From Phylloscopus collybita (taxonomy: Eukaryota > Chordata > Aves > Passeriformes > Phylloscopidae), in contig JAJNNQ010000019.1 in NCBI GenBank assembly GCA_027886175.1, forward strand, positions 11,270,501 to 11,334,500: a stretch of DNA of 64,000 nt, read 5' to 3'. The notes beneath the pieces were generated by a model. The model saw only the letters and a list, made by a program, of their open reading frames with translations, was not told the origin of the DNA and made no database searches. This document shows, piece after piece, positions 1-12,700 of this stretch. Made by a program: the position numbers and the translations under genes. Positions within the stretch are counted from its first letter, which is position 1, and the number at the start of each line of letters is the position of its first letter.

Positions 1-3000
1 AAATGCACAAAGCATAATCCTCCTTCTCACCAGGGAAAAGAATCCCTCATTCCCAACCTTCCACAGCCTTGAGATCTCATAGAAGTGAGCCCCAGGATCC
101 AGCCCAGGAGTGGTGTGGTGACAATGGTGTGAGGTGCAAGCTGGCAGCAGAATCCCCACAAAAGCCCCATAACCACCCCTCTCTTGGTCCTGGCTGTGGT
201 TACAAACCCCATTCCAGGTTAAAAGCAGCTACTGAGACCCAAATGTGTGGATGAGGGGAGCAGGCACCAGCCAGGTGAGCTGGGCTGCAGCATCCGGCCA
301 CGCCAGGGGCTCTGCTGGGCTTATGGACCCCAGCACCTAAACACAGAGCACTTTCTAAATGAACATGGGTGCTCTGGGCTCTGAGCAAACAGAAAGCTGG
401 AGGCGACAGGGCTGACATGGAGCTTGCTGGAAAGGGATCAGTGGAGCCGAGTGTGCCGCCTGCCTGCGCCGCATGAGCCGCCGCAGAGCACGGTAGGAAA
501 AAATACCGCAATAGGCAAAGCATCTCCCATTTGCCCCTAAGCTCTGGCTCTTCCTGTGCTGATAACAAGCCCAGTAAATCTTCTTGCAGCAGTGAGACAT
601 TTTTTCCCCCTCTCCTTCCCTCCTCACAGCCTTGTCAGACCGTGCTGGCTGTGGTGGGACTGCTTTCCTCACCCCTCTGCAGGGAAGTATCCTAAAGCAT
701 GCAGCCCCCTGAGCATCCCAGCAGGTTCCAGAGACTTCAAGCCCTGCCCTGAGGTGTGGGAAGGGGCTGGGTGCAGGCAGGAGCTGTCTCCTCTCTAATT
801 GCCCCCGGAGCCCTATGGCTGAGCCACTTGCTGCTATCTCAGGCCATCGCAGCTGGTGCTGCGCTGAGTCAGGAGAGATGGAGACTGATACTGACCCTCT
901 GTCCGACTGACAGGGGTGCAGGGCAAGAGTGAAGGAAGAAAACCTGGGATGTACATGTCCAAAATCTCCCTGGCCTTAGTGTTTTGGCTGAAATAGGGAG
1001 CTTAGACAGTGAGCAGCTTTCCATCAGCAGTTTGGTGCTCAGCCCTGGGCTGGATGAGCCCCAGTGACCTGTTAGATGTAGCTCCTGACCTGGGAGAGTT
1101 TGAGCCTGCAAAACCTGGCAGAAAGAGTGTTGCTGTACTGAAAAAGCAGCTATGGATATGCTTGGCAGCAGGATGGGACTTTCTCTATTTAGGGGTTGTG
1201 GTGGGACACAGGGCTCATCATTTCCCATGCAGAAGATGGTTACAGAGATTCCTCCCAATTGCTCTTTTTATGGCTGAGGACCAGGACCCCCTTCTGGTCC
1301 CACCATGCTGCTGTTCCCTCCCCACGGCCAGCACCCTGCCATCAAATTGCCCCCAGTAAATGCCACCATGCCATGGCTCAGCTGCTGCCCTGTTGGGATC
1401 TTCCTCCCTCGTGCATCAGCAAACGCTGCTCGTTTTCCTCTTCCTCTCATGAATTCCTCATAAATTTCCCGCTGCCGGCTCCACCAGCGCCATGTTCCCA
1501 TTAAACCTTGCAGGCTGATTGCATCTGTCAGTGTCACTGTCTGGGGCTGGAATGTGTCACCCTGCTCCAGAGGAGTCATGTATTCAGCCGTGGCAGAGCA
1601 TTTCAGGACAAAGCACTGGGTTAGATCACGGTGGGACAGTTTCCCTGCAGTGGCAAGCGCTGATCCATCTCGCGGAGCGGGAGGAAAGCACAGCCTCTGG
1701 ATTCTTTCCTATTTATTTTTCCTAAACAGAGAGCTGAGAAGTGCGAGACTCACCTACCAACAGAATCCTGAAATTTGCTGGAGTGTCCTAAAGAAAGGGA
1801 GCTTGCTTTAAAAAATCTCCAAACCCCATGAATTTGGAGCAGACTTTTTTCCCACTGTCTCTGTGATGTCTCATTGCTTTTGTCCGGATTTTTGGGGTGC
1901 CCAGTTGGTGGCAGGGATGGCCCCAGAGCTGCATGTACTTTGGGGCCCCTGCTGTGTGGTAGCAAGGGCTGGGGCTTGAGGGGTCCACAGTAGTGGAGGA
2001 AGGAGGCACAACCATGACCCAGCACCTCACTATGTCCCTGCGGGCAGTGGGACAGGGAAGCTCTGGTGGTGACTTTGGGGAGCAGCCAGCTATGGCATTC
2101 CCATGTCCACAGCAGGTCCCTAAGCTGAGAAGGGGATTCTTTTTGAGATATTAGATGGGATAATCAGACATTCAGAGTTAAAACATAAAATGAAATTATG
2201 CCTCTGCTCTCATTATCCATGTAGGTGTGCAGCTGCATGCAAGAGTCCCTCATGCTGGAGAATACTTCATCCTGACCATCAGGAGCTTCATCCCCTGTCC
2301 TAGCCTGGGAAATCTTACCCCTCTAATGGCAGAGATGTGTGTTTGGGTGGGGCATGGAGTGAGATGAGGAGATGAAGGGACAGCTGTAACCTCGAGGCCG
2401 TGCAGCAGGAGCGAGTCATTCCGGGCATGGTGATGGACTTGACTGCCTTCCTTTGGGATACATATCCTTGGATGGGACTGTGCCACAGTAAGAGTTTCCC
2501 ATTGCTTTTCCTCAGCTACCTGTGCTGGTGTCCTCCAAGGGGAGCTCAGATGTGCTGGGAAGCGCCTCTCCCCAGGGTGCTGCCCAGTGACCTGTGCATG
2601 GCAAGGGTGGAAGAGACAGTCAGTCTGTGTTGCTTTGTTTATAAGAACATATTTGCAGTGATTGATGCCTGAGCTGGGGAAGTATGCTTGCAAGTGAGAC
2701 TTTAAAACATGAATCAAACAATGTTTGGAATATGTATGCTGCTCTGTCAAACATTTCTCAGCGTTTGGAGTCTGCAGAGCCTGCGCGTCCAGAGGTAGCA
2801 GTGCCTGCACAGAGGTGTCTGCAGGGAAGGCATCCACCACGCTCTGAGGGTGAGTGTGGGCATCCTTCAGCCTCGCCATCACCTCTCCACGCCAGGAGGC
2901 TGCTGGGGACAGTCCAGGATTTGCAGCCGTGGCCAGGGGTGCACGTGGAGGTGTCCCATTAAGCGCTGTCCATCACGGGACATTCCTTTACGCGACGCTC

Positions 3001-4254
3001 CTTATTGCCAAACTGTCCCTCGGGCTCGCTGAGGAATGAAAGCTGCCCTGGAGGACAGAGTCAGCTTTCAGGCTTCCTTCCCCTCCAGATAACCTGACTG
3101 CCCGTGGAGAGAAGAAAGGTCTGGAAGGGGCGGGCTGTATCCAGATGTTCACTGAGTGCATTAAGACCCTCAGCCAGAGGAGCACATGCTTCAGGTTAAG
3201 CCCCTGAGCAGTCCCAGCTGCAGCAGAATTAATAAAGTCTTCACTTAATTGCTTACTGAATGCTCTCCCTGATAAGGACCAGGGCAGTTTATAGTGGTCA
3301 GGGAATCTTCTCAGGGTTTCTCTTTGCGTGTCCTGCTTGGGCAGTCCTGTAGGGACATCCCTCCACACACTGGCTTCCCTGCTGCCATGCCAACTCCCTT
3401 GCCCATGGAGCCGTGTGAGTTTCCCAGTTAAGAGAGCTGCCTGCACCATAATGCAGGGGTTGTGGATCTCATCCCATATTTTCCAGAGCTCTGCCTTCGC
3501 TTCCATTCATAGGGATGTTCCACTTCCCATTGCCCATGGAGTGGGGCTGGACACAGCTCATCTCAACAGAACCAGCTGTGGGAATCACTGCCAGCTGGTG
3601 GAACAGCTTTGTCCCAGCTGCTCCATCCCACTTCCTCCAGGTCTCAGGGAATACCTTGTTCTTCTAACCACAAAAGTAGGTGCCCTGGGCCACCACCTCA
3701 CTCCACAGAGAGGATCCAGCCATGCCAGCTGAGGTGAGTGATGTCCTCAGACTCAGGAACTTGCAGACATGACCTGATGGCACCAGGTGATGTGTTGTGC
3801 TCAGAGAAGCATCCTCACCCCAATAAGCTGTCCTGGTGGGCAGGATATCTGGGGTAATGCCAAGCCCACCTTTCCTGGGAAAGGGATTTGTTGGGAACAG
3901 CCTGAGAGGAGCAGGTGCCAGCTGGCTGCCATTCACTGCCCATAAATGATGTATCCAGCCCCAGACTGGGTGAGGGCATTTGGAGCAGAGAGGGACACCA
4001 GAAACTGGGCATCCCTCCAAGATGGGCAGACCTTCCTCCTCTAGGCTCTCTGCCCACTGCTGCCCATGGGGCCAGCAGGTCTGCCTGTTGTATTCCTCCT
4101 CCCAGACATTATTTATTTATTTGTTTTCCCCAGGAATCCCAAGAAAACCATTAGAAAGTCTCCTGTTCCTCCACCCAGGCACACCACCCTTGTGTGAAGT
4201 CCCTCTAGCTGCGTGCATGGAAAACACATCCCGTGAGCAGATCCCCTTCTCACG
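1..4254. other. non-genic flank, no feature supported
   Basis: GC-moderate unique sequence. ORFs up to about 210 codons occur on both strands (for example 2250-2882 minus) but show no family, no shared reading frame with neighbours and no splice-bounded structure. No tRNA, rRNA or intact mobile element is seen. Confidence 0.6.
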
Positions 4255-4515
4255 GGTCTGCTGTCGTTGCCTTTTAGCACAAGGGAGATTTATTCACTTC
4301 ACGGGTATTTTTAAAAGGCATTTTTTTTATAGCTGGGCTTCTCCTACTTAGGGGAGATTAGGAGATCGTATTTCATGACTTCTTGTGGATCCCCTTTCGC
4401 AGGCTCTAATGAACTATGGATGAGTGACCATGGTAATCCAGTCTGTGCAGGACCTCATTAAAGTCACCAAGGCCTTTATAATAACTGGCTACATCTGATC
4501 ACATTACTCCTTTAA
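4255..4515. promoter_or_regulatory. candidate non-coding regulatory island
   Basis: Unique, moderately AT-rich sequence with MEF2/SRF-like A/T cores (CCTTTATAATAAC near 4470, TATTTTTAAAAGGC near 4305). It differs from the GC-rich low-complexity flanks. No conservation data are available here. Confidence 0.22.
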
Positions 4516-5175
4516 GTCGCTGATTCCACTGGCATGTGAGAGCTCTTAGCCCAGCACAGGCAGCAGGAGCTCTGCTCTGGGCTCTCGCCTCCTGTGCCCC
4601 AAATGAGGCACAATTTGATTAACTCCCACTGCAGAAAGGCCACGGGATTTCCCTTCACTCTTATGCCCAGCCAACCCCAGCAGAGCAGGCAATGTCCCAT
4701 CCTGCTGGAAGCAGGTGGATGGCAGGAAGACAGGATCCCAACATTTCCCAGTTATAAACCAAATTTTGGGAGAGGGCTGGCAAGTGGCTCTCCAGGGCCA
4801 CATCCAGCCTGTGTCTCTGTGATGGCACCAGGGGAAGCAGTGCTTTCAGCTCCATACCTTGTGAAAAGCAGCCTGGAACAGCTCCTGGCTGTCCTGGCTG
4901 GCAACTGCCTGAAGCTAGCCCTGCTCCTATGCTTGCCACCCCCAACCCACAGCGGCAGGGCTGACAGCCCCAGAGCCATGGGATGGATCCCACCCCAGAG
5001 TCCCAGTAAGATGGAGCCCAGCACTCCAGTAAAACTGTCTGCAGCCCCTCTGGCAGTGGGGTTTGCCCTCCTACCCCACACTGGGGTGGTGGTCCTGACC
5101 CCTGCCCATATCCCTTCCTTACTGAAAGCAGACACAGGCAGCCCAGCAAATATCCAGAGGGGCAGGGTGGGAGGG

Positions 5176-5200
5176 AAAAAAAAAAAAAAAAAAAAAAAAA
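5176..5200 (+). repeat. poly-A run (25 A)
   Basis: Uninterrupted A25. No retroelement body is recognisable to its left. It could be a retrotransposed tail or simple expansion. Confidence 0.95.
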
Positions 5201-5678
5201 GCCAGATCCATCTGCAAAAACCCAGGCAGAAATGTTTCTTTGTCTAGGGAAGCGTCAGCGAAAGAAATTCCCTTTGAGGGTAGGTTTGTGTTTGCAAGAC
5301 TTCAAACCCCTCATCTGGACAATAACAGCTTCTGTCTCAGGGAATTGGGGCCGCGAGGTACCGGCCAAGCCTGAGGTATTAGAGGTTCGGACGGTAATTA
5401 GGGCTCTGGCGCTGATAAGGGTGCAGAGCTCAGCCACCTTGGGCTCTGCTCATGCCAGAGCAGTGAGTGTGCATCACGCCCCGGGTGTGCAGGGCCCCGG
5501 CGGCGCAGAGGCACCGGGGGATGTAAACAACCACAGCCAGGGCTCTCCATCCATCGCTGCCACGGCTCGGCACCGGCAGCCCGTGCTCAGCAAGAGCGGG
5601 ATGTGCTCAGCAACCGTGGCAAACACGTCCCTGCTGGCAGCACAACACCACACCTGATTTAGTATAGGAGCAAAAAAA

Positions 5679-5693
<15 letters not shown>

Positions 5694-5715
<22 letters not shown>
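5694..5715 (+). repeat. poly-T run (22 T)
   Basis: Uninterrupted T22, about 500 bases after the A25 run and complementary to it. Confidence 0.95.
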
Positions 5716-6239
5716 CTCTTGTCTCGGCCACCCGTGCCGTGCCGAACCCCTGCAGCTCCCGCTCAGCTGCGGGTTTGCCGTAGGGTACCAACTCCTGCCC
5801 GTGCGTGGGTCCCTGATGCACAGCCACACCCAAACGTGTTCAGGACCAAAAACCCGGGGTTTACAGCTGCTGAACACCAAGGATCTGCCCTCACTGCCTT
5901 CTCAGCCCGCTGGCAGGGAGCCCCAGGCTGGCAGGGGATGGTGCCAGAGCTGTGCAGCCCCGGGCAGCAGAAGAGGAGGTTGATGCACGGGGCTGCAGGC
6001 AGAGGAAGGCCGCCGGGGACTTCTGATCATCTCATTAACCATGAGAACGGCAGAAAATAATTGCTCGTGGTTCAATGCAGTCCATCTGTGTGGGATTTTC
6101 TCAATAATAAGTGCATACGGCCTGGTTTTAATGTTTTTCAACGTTTTTTAAACTGAAACATTTCCTAGTGCCGAAGCCCGGGCAAAAATCAGTTCCAGCC
6201 CTGGGGGCAGTGAGGGGATTTAGAGGCACAAGTCTCAGG

Positions 6240-6480
6240 TTGACTTTTTAACAGGGTTCGTACAAACTATCCTGCCCATAATGCTCGTGTAATTGATGCT
6301 TTTGAATACTCCAAGGAGGCCAAGGTCCTCTGAGGCTTTGAAAGTATGTTTTACAGTACTTTCTGATGTGATATATAAAAAAACCCTGATCATGAGTCAG
6401 GCAAGCAAAGCTCTTGAGACTAACTTAAAATTATTTACATGCACACACACCCCTTTTTAAGTGATCACACTTAAATATTT
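6240..6480. promoter_or_regulatory. candidate non-coding regulatory island
   Basis: Unique sequence without stop-poor bias or repeats until the poly-T at 6485. It contains CTCGTGTAATTGATGC and TGATCATGAGTCAGGCAA (an AP-1/MAF-like TGAGTCA). Assigned on composition and motif content only. Confidence 0.22.
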
Positions 6481-6484
6481 TCAA

Positions 6485-6531
6485 TTTTCTTTTTTTTTTT
6501 TTTTCTTTTTCTTTTTTTTTTTTTTTTTTTT
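6485..6531 (+). repeat. interrupted poly-T tract
   Basis: Forty-seven bases of T broken only by three C residues. Confidence 0.95.
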
Positions 6532-7777
6532 AAGAAAACCTGATTTTTCATGCAGAAAACAGAACTTCAGGACTCTGGCAGTTTTGGTATAAAAGCTGCC
6601 CCTGAGCCAGCTGCAGGGATGTAGGGAGGGCTGGACATGCTGGCTGGACAAGATTGGGCTGTGCTTTCTTGCAGAAGGGTTCATACCCAGAGCTGATTTG
6701 TCTTATTTCCCTGCAAGATGCAGTTTGAGGCTTAACTCTGGCCAAGCAGCAAGTGACTGTGAGGAATTTCACTCATTGGGGTGGATGAAGCAATGGGCTT
6801 GGTCCTTTCCATTTTTTCCCAGTCCATGGAAGCCAAGCAGGTAACTGGAGCACTTTGCCTGGGATAAGGGAACTTAACGGGCATCTTGCAAACACACACG
6901 TGCTTGTTAAAGTCATGGCTGTAAAAGTGGTGCTCTGGCCCTGCCAAAATTCTGTCCTAATAATTTCCCCATGTGGTGAAACACCGGGCATTTGTTGTGG
7001 CTTTGCTCTGCCACCTTCTCCCCAAAGAGAGAGCACAGGGGGCTGCACACCCTGCCCACCCCACAGCTCAGCCCCACCAGCAGCAGCCCCAGCCCCTCCT
7101 GGTGACTGGGGAGGGAGTGAAGAATAACTCTCCTAGCCCCTTATCAGGCTTGTGTGCTTAATCCCTCTTTCAAGTGGCACCGAGTTAACTGGCTCCCTTT
7201 CCTGGGTTCTCAGGGGAGAAGAAATGCTCCCCACGAGGGTCATGGTGCCCCCCTGGACCCCTCTGTGCCTGGATCCCACTGCAAGGGTGCCAAAGCCCTG
7301 GGAGCAGCCAGCCTGGCTCTTTCTGCTCAGGGCTGCCTCCATGAGACAAAGCATTCCCTACCCCCCGTCCCCTCTGTCCTTCTCACCCCAGAGCCCCTGT
7401 GGGTGTAGCAGTGCCCACCCCAAGGATGCCCCAACAGTGTGGGTTCAGTGCCACAGGCAGAGGCTGTTTTGGGGAGGATTTTGTCCTGGGCAACCGTTTG
7501 GAAGCCTGAACATCACAAGAGTCCGGATCTGGCCTGAAGCATTTCAAATATGCCTCGCTGTGGGCTGGAGCACCCAGCCTGCCTTAAGTGGGCAAGGGAT
7601 TTAGCAATCACAGCCTCCCATCGTCCTGCCAAGGGCACAGGAGCACAGCACTGGCTGCCACAGAATGCTCTGTAGAGGCTGAATATTGCACAGTTTTCCA
7701 CCTACCCCTGAAGCCCACAGTGGGAAACTGGGGCTGAGCTCGAGCTGTGCACCTTCCCCAGCTGTGGCTCACATGAT

Positions 7778-7788
7778 GGGGGGGGGGG
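7778..7788 (+). repeat. poly-G run (11 G)
   Basis: Eleven consecutive G following ACATGAT. The length is prone to sequencing and replication error. Confidence 0.9.
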
Positions 7789-7830
7789 CTTGTAGGGTTT
7801 CCAGGGGTTGTTGGTTACTTGGATGATAAC

Positions 7831-7855
7831 ATCACTAATTGTTGTGATTAGTGAT
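7831..7855. promoter_or_regulatory. perfect 9-bp inverted repeat with TAAT cores
   Basis: ATCACTAAT and its exact complement ATTAGTGAT are separated by seven bases. Both arms hold a homeodomain TAAT/ATTA core. It could be a dimeric homeodomain site or a small hairpin. Confidence 0.3.
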
Positions 7856-8397
7856 AATCCAGGAGAGAGAAACAGGAAAGAGAAGAATTAGATTTTTGGG
7901 TATCTCTGCATCACCCTCGGGGAGTTCTGCCAGCACAGTAGGGAAGCAGACGGCTTTGCACTGAGCTCAGCATTTTGGGAACTGCCATCAAAACTGAGAG
8001 CTTCCCTTTCCCACACACTTGCTAACTGGTTTGGGTTTCACAGCACTCCCCAAAAATACCTAGTGGGGAAATAATGAGATTTTGGTGCAGGGAAACTACC
8101 AAGAATCTTCATTTAAAGGTTGTAATGTGCTTATGTGATCCAAATTGTACTGGTTTGGTTTGGTTTTGGAGGTGACACTTTCCAGATTTAACCATTTTTT
8201 GCTGAGTGCCTTAAAATCCTGGAATGTGAACTTAGGGCACAAAGGAAACATCTCTTAGACATGGGAAACCAAGTCATGTTTTCACATGTTACTTGAACTT
8301 TCTCAGCCCATACTCCAGGCTTTCATTAGAATTTGCAAATAATCGTGCTTACCTCCAAATTTACACTTTTTATGGTGAATATATACTTCTCCTCCAA

Positions 8398-8423
8398 TTT
8401 TTTTTTTTTTTTTTTTTTTTTTT
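8398..8423 (+). repeat. poly-T run (26 T)
   Basis: Uninterrupted T tract about 100 bases before the 21-bp minisatellite. Confidence 0.95.
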
Positions 8424-8520
8424 CTGATGGGCAAGGGCAGTTTGGGCTATGAAAATGGGTTCTTTCCCTGCATGACTCTGCCAAGAAGAGGGAACTCCAT
8501 GAGCAGTGGAGCCTGGACAG

Positions 8521-8860
8521 CACCCACAGTGGGGACACGCATTGGGAGCAGGGTGACCCATCCTGGGAGGGGGGTGACGGGCTAGAAATGGGTGACATAT
8601 GCTGGGAAAGGTGTGATGCATGCCAGGAAGATGTGGCACACTGCAAATGGGGTGACACACACCAGGATGGGGATGTTATTCACTGGGAAGGGGGTGACAC
8701 AAGACAGGGTGATGGTGACACAGTTGCTGCAGAGGGTGTGACACATGCCAAGAACAGGTGACACTTACTGGGAAGGAGGTGATGGACATCAAGAAGGGAG
8801 TGACAGACATTGAGAATGGAGTAACACATGCCAGAAAAGACATGATGCCCACCAGGAGAG
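8521..8860 (+). repeat. degenerate minisatellite, about 21-bp period
   Basis: Roughly 14 diverged units built on GGGTGACACATGCCAGGAAG. The GGTGACA core recurs about every 20-22 bases. On the minus strand the period gives a seven-residue recurrence of VTPFSMS type in ORFs between 8326 and 8936. Copies are too diverged for a clean unit boundary. Confidence 0.75.
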
Positions 8861-11800
8861 CAGGGCAGCCATGCATCCCAGCCCAGCAGCTGCAGAGGGC
8901 ACAGGGCACCAGGATGGCACTGGTGTGCAGCAGCATGGCCAGATGCTGCGGTGACAGGCCACCTCAGCTGTCACACACATGTGCCCAGGTGTGGAGCAGC
9001 CCAAGAAGGAGCAGTGCCCCATGGGGCTGCTCCCCTCTGCCCAGCAGCAATACCCACCACTGGTGCTGGAGCTGTGGCTAATGTCCTTTTGCCGTGTATT
9101 ATACAAATAATATAAATAACTCCTCCTCGGACTTCAAACATGCCACTTCAGATGTATGGTGGGAGATTACAGAGTTTGTTAAAGCTCAGGTCTTCAATCA
9201 TCCGGGCAGTTTCGAAGCTGCTCACTAAAATACAGATCAATGCTTCAATTTTATGGGAGGCCTGTCCCATGTGACCAGACTCAAATCCCCTATTTTATGG
9301 CTTGCTTATACATTCCTGGTGAAAAACGGTTTACATTTTGGGCCCCGGGAGCTCTCCTAAATCAGCTGCCAGGTTTTTGCAGCTGGTAGTAAAGGGAAGC
9401 GCTGTCATCGGGCTGCCCGGAGGTGAACAAACGAGCCGCCAGCCACGGGACTGACGGCTCGCCCCGACCCCGCGCCGGCTCCCCGGCTGCTGCTGCCACA
9501 GGGACAGCAATCAGGCAAGGGGACACCGCCCGGGACACCCCGGGCACACCCCCGGAGGCGCCATCCCCATGGCAGCATCTCCCCCTGGGAGACCCCAAAG
9601 CTTCGGGGCTTCAGAGACGCTCCGATGAAAGGGTTAAGCTGGACTGGACGGCTGGAGAGGAGAGGGATGTTAATCCCTCAGCTCTGGGTCTGCTGATTAT
9701 TTGCTGATTCAGCTGCTGAGCAGAGCCCAGCTCCACAGCAGGGCCTTGGCCCTTGCCTGCTGTCAGCACTGAGGTGCTGATGCTCTTGCTGTCAGTTTTG
9801 GGGTGCTGGGGCTTGGCGTTGCCTGCTTTGTCCCAAGAGGCAGAGCCGAGCTCCAGCTGTCCTATCTTGAGAGCAGCACTGTGTCAGAAGGAGTTTTGCA
9901 GGGAAACTTAGGCACGGGTTATCCCTGGGCAGACCCAAAGGAGTGGTGATTTTATCCTCTTTCATTTTCACCGGTGCTCCACCCCTTGCCTTTACTGGAG
10001 AGCATGAGAAAGAGCACCAGGGCTTGGACCTCTTGGAGCATCCTGAGCCTCAGCAAGGAAAGGAGCTGCCACGCACCACGGTGACACAAGGACCGGCAGG
10101 AATGTGCCACAGGGGTAGAATGTGGTAGTGCACCCGCCTTTTCCGACTTCATTGCTCCCCTCCTTTAACGATCACAACAAACTTCCAGCACTTCCTGCCA
10201 TCCAAAATCCCTGAGGTTACCATTAAGGAAATCCCCGCCAAGGCCCTTGAACCCCGTGGTCAGCAGCCACCTCACCCAGGCAGCCTCAGCACTGAGTTGG
10301 GGCGGTGACACCCGGCTCCTGCCGGGGGTGGGGGCAGAGGTGCCGGCGGTAGCAGGCGGTGCCTGCAGCTCCCACACATTAAACACCTCCTTGCCCGGCC
10401 CCTCCCTGACTGCACTGTCACAGAAAGCAGCTGCTTTTGGCAGAAAGGGGAACTTTGGGCTGCAGGATAGTGGGGGTGAAAGGAGCCTGAAGGGTGGAGG
10501 CAGTGCCTGGGTGTGCTGATGGGGTGATGAGGCCAAGCAAACCTGAAGCAGTGATGGGATGTGGTGCTGTGAGGTGGGAGGATGGCTGAGACCACGAGCT
10601 CAGTTTTTCCCTTCCATGACTTCTCACTGAGGACATTGTCATGGGAGCAGAAAGCCCCATGGGGAAGCCTAATCTATCCCACCCCCTGGCTCCCCTGCAC
10701 AAGGAGGTTTTTGTCCTCATGGGGTTACCACAGACTTTCCACACAGTAAATCCGTGATGTGATGGTTGGATGAGATGCATCCAAAATTTATCTGGGCTGA
10801 GCTCCTCCACTGCCTGCCCAAGCAAACTTTCACAGTACCTTGGTGGCATCCTGAGGAAACCCAGCTCCTCTGCACTGGCCCCTGACCCCATGGTTTCAAG
10901 GTACTGGTTCCCTGCACTGAGCACAGCTGGGCAGGATTCCCTGTCCCTCCCTCTGGTGATGGCCACTAAAATGCCAGGTGATTTTATCCCACCCTTACTA
11001 AACGAAGCTGAATTTCTGTCTTGGGGAAAGCAGACAGCATCCCCTTGCTGCCAGCTATTTAGGGGATAGCTGAAGGGAGTTTCTTTCCCTGTTGCAAATG
11101 GGTAGCTCCATAAAGAATAGAAATAGAAAAAAGTAAAAAATGGCCACATTCATCTTGCTTTGAAAATGCTGTAAGTAAATCAGTTCACTCCCAGAATAAG
11201 CTCTGCCTTCTTTTTGTGGTTGACTCCTGCCAGTGCTAATTGGAGCCAATAGGCACATCACGAGGGCAGCAACCCCCTTTACAGGTAACACTTTAGCCTG
11301 GCGAGCATGTTTACAGCCTTATTTCAAAGCCTTAAGGAGGAAGGTTCTGTCATAAACCCTGGCAGCTTTTGCTGAGCAAACAGTGCTGCTAGAATAGTTA
11401 AACTCCCAGCATTTGGGTGGAAAAATATAGAAAACACGTGTGTTTCCATGTGAGCTCTGCTGCTGTGCAGAGCTGCCTTTGTGGCACTGCAGGGCAGCTG
11501 CCAAGCCCAGCAGGTCCCAGGTGATGGAGAGCCACCTCTGGCAGGGCTTGAGGACACTGCTAGGTCTGGGTGACCCTGAGGACACCCTGGGACCCTCACC
11601 CTGCCCATGGAGGGACATCCATGTAATCCCAATGCAAGGCTCATGGAGATATATTCCCTTTACTGTGCTTGTCCTAAAATGAGCTCTTCAACTTTTGAGG
11701 TGCCTGAAGATGATGATCTAGAAGAAAACCACCATTCCCAGTCAATGAAGGAGTTAGGTGCTTGTTTGTTGTTTTTTTTAAGAATAAAATAACTTGGGGA

Positions 11801-12700
11801 AACTACAGAAGTTAGGCAAGACATTTTCAGGATTATTTTTAACTGAAGAAAATAAGGAGAGATTTCCTGTAGTACAGATATCAATGAGGTTTACAGGAAA
11901 AGTTGTGTATAGGTGTGGATGAATGTGTGAAGGAGCTGTGCTCTGGGATTGTGATGGAGGGACCATGGCCCCCACCTGCAGCTGATGCTCCTGATGCTGG
12001 ATGCTGCATCTCTTGCTGCAGTGCCATCTGCTCAGCCTTCCTCACCTCTAACACCTGGGAGTAAACTCAGTGCAAATAATTAGCAATAAATCAGATCTCC
12101 CTTGCTCAGACCTCCCTGATGGTGCCCTTTGTCACCGCCCCTGCACACAGTAGCTGACGGTGCCATTTCCCACCCTCTGCAGGGTTAGGACCTCCCTGTC
12201 CCAGCAGGGCTGGGGAGCAGGAGGCTGGCAGGGCTCCAGCAGGGGCACAGCACTGCCACAAGCCTTCCCCCAAAGATGAATGGCTGCCAGTTTTCTTAAT
12301 CCAGCCACTTTGGAAAAATTGTTTGTTCTCATCCTGTTTGAAACAGCTTCAAAGTGGCTCCAGTCTAGACTGTGCCAAGATAAATTACAAACCTAAAGCT
12401 CTGATATAAACCATAGGGGAAGCAGTCATTTGCTCTAATGTAATTAAAACAAGATATCATAATGTATGTAAGTATGTATATGTGCAGGCAGGCTCTCCTG
12501 GCAGGGAAGAAGCAGGATGCTGCCAGGCTATCCCCAGCAGAGACTGGACCATCCCTCCTGGGCTGGGGATTTCATCCCTTTAAGGGGTGGTTGAGCAGGG
12601 AGACCACTCCTCCAACACCTGACAGCCAGTCAGGCTGTGACAGGCACCTGTGACATCACTACAGCTGCTATAAAAGGTAAAGGCACTGAGCTCTCCTGGG
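8861..12700. other. non-genic flank
   Basis: Apart from the 9091-9650 island, nothing is supported. The 243-codon minus-strand ORF at 10418-11149 has no recognisable family. Confidence 0.6.
9091..9650. promoter_or_regulatory. candidate conserved element joined to a small CpG-rich block
   Basis: Positions 9091-9360 are unique AT-rich sequence with TATTATACAAATAATATAAATAA-like stretches and TTTATGG motifs. Positions 9380-9630 are CpG-dense (many CCGG, CGCC, CGGG). The contrast with the flanking repeat-rich DNA suggests selection, but this is an inference from composition only. Confidence 0.3.

Larger units (their letters stand above)
4516..8520. other. non-genic flank with homopolymer runs
   Basis: Holds the A25, T22, interrupted T47, G11 and T26 tracts and the small islands listed separately. 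Positions 5340-5600 are CpG-enriched. No gene is recognised; the ORF at 4594-5247 reads through the A25 run (poly-Lys) and is spurious. Confidence 0.6.
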
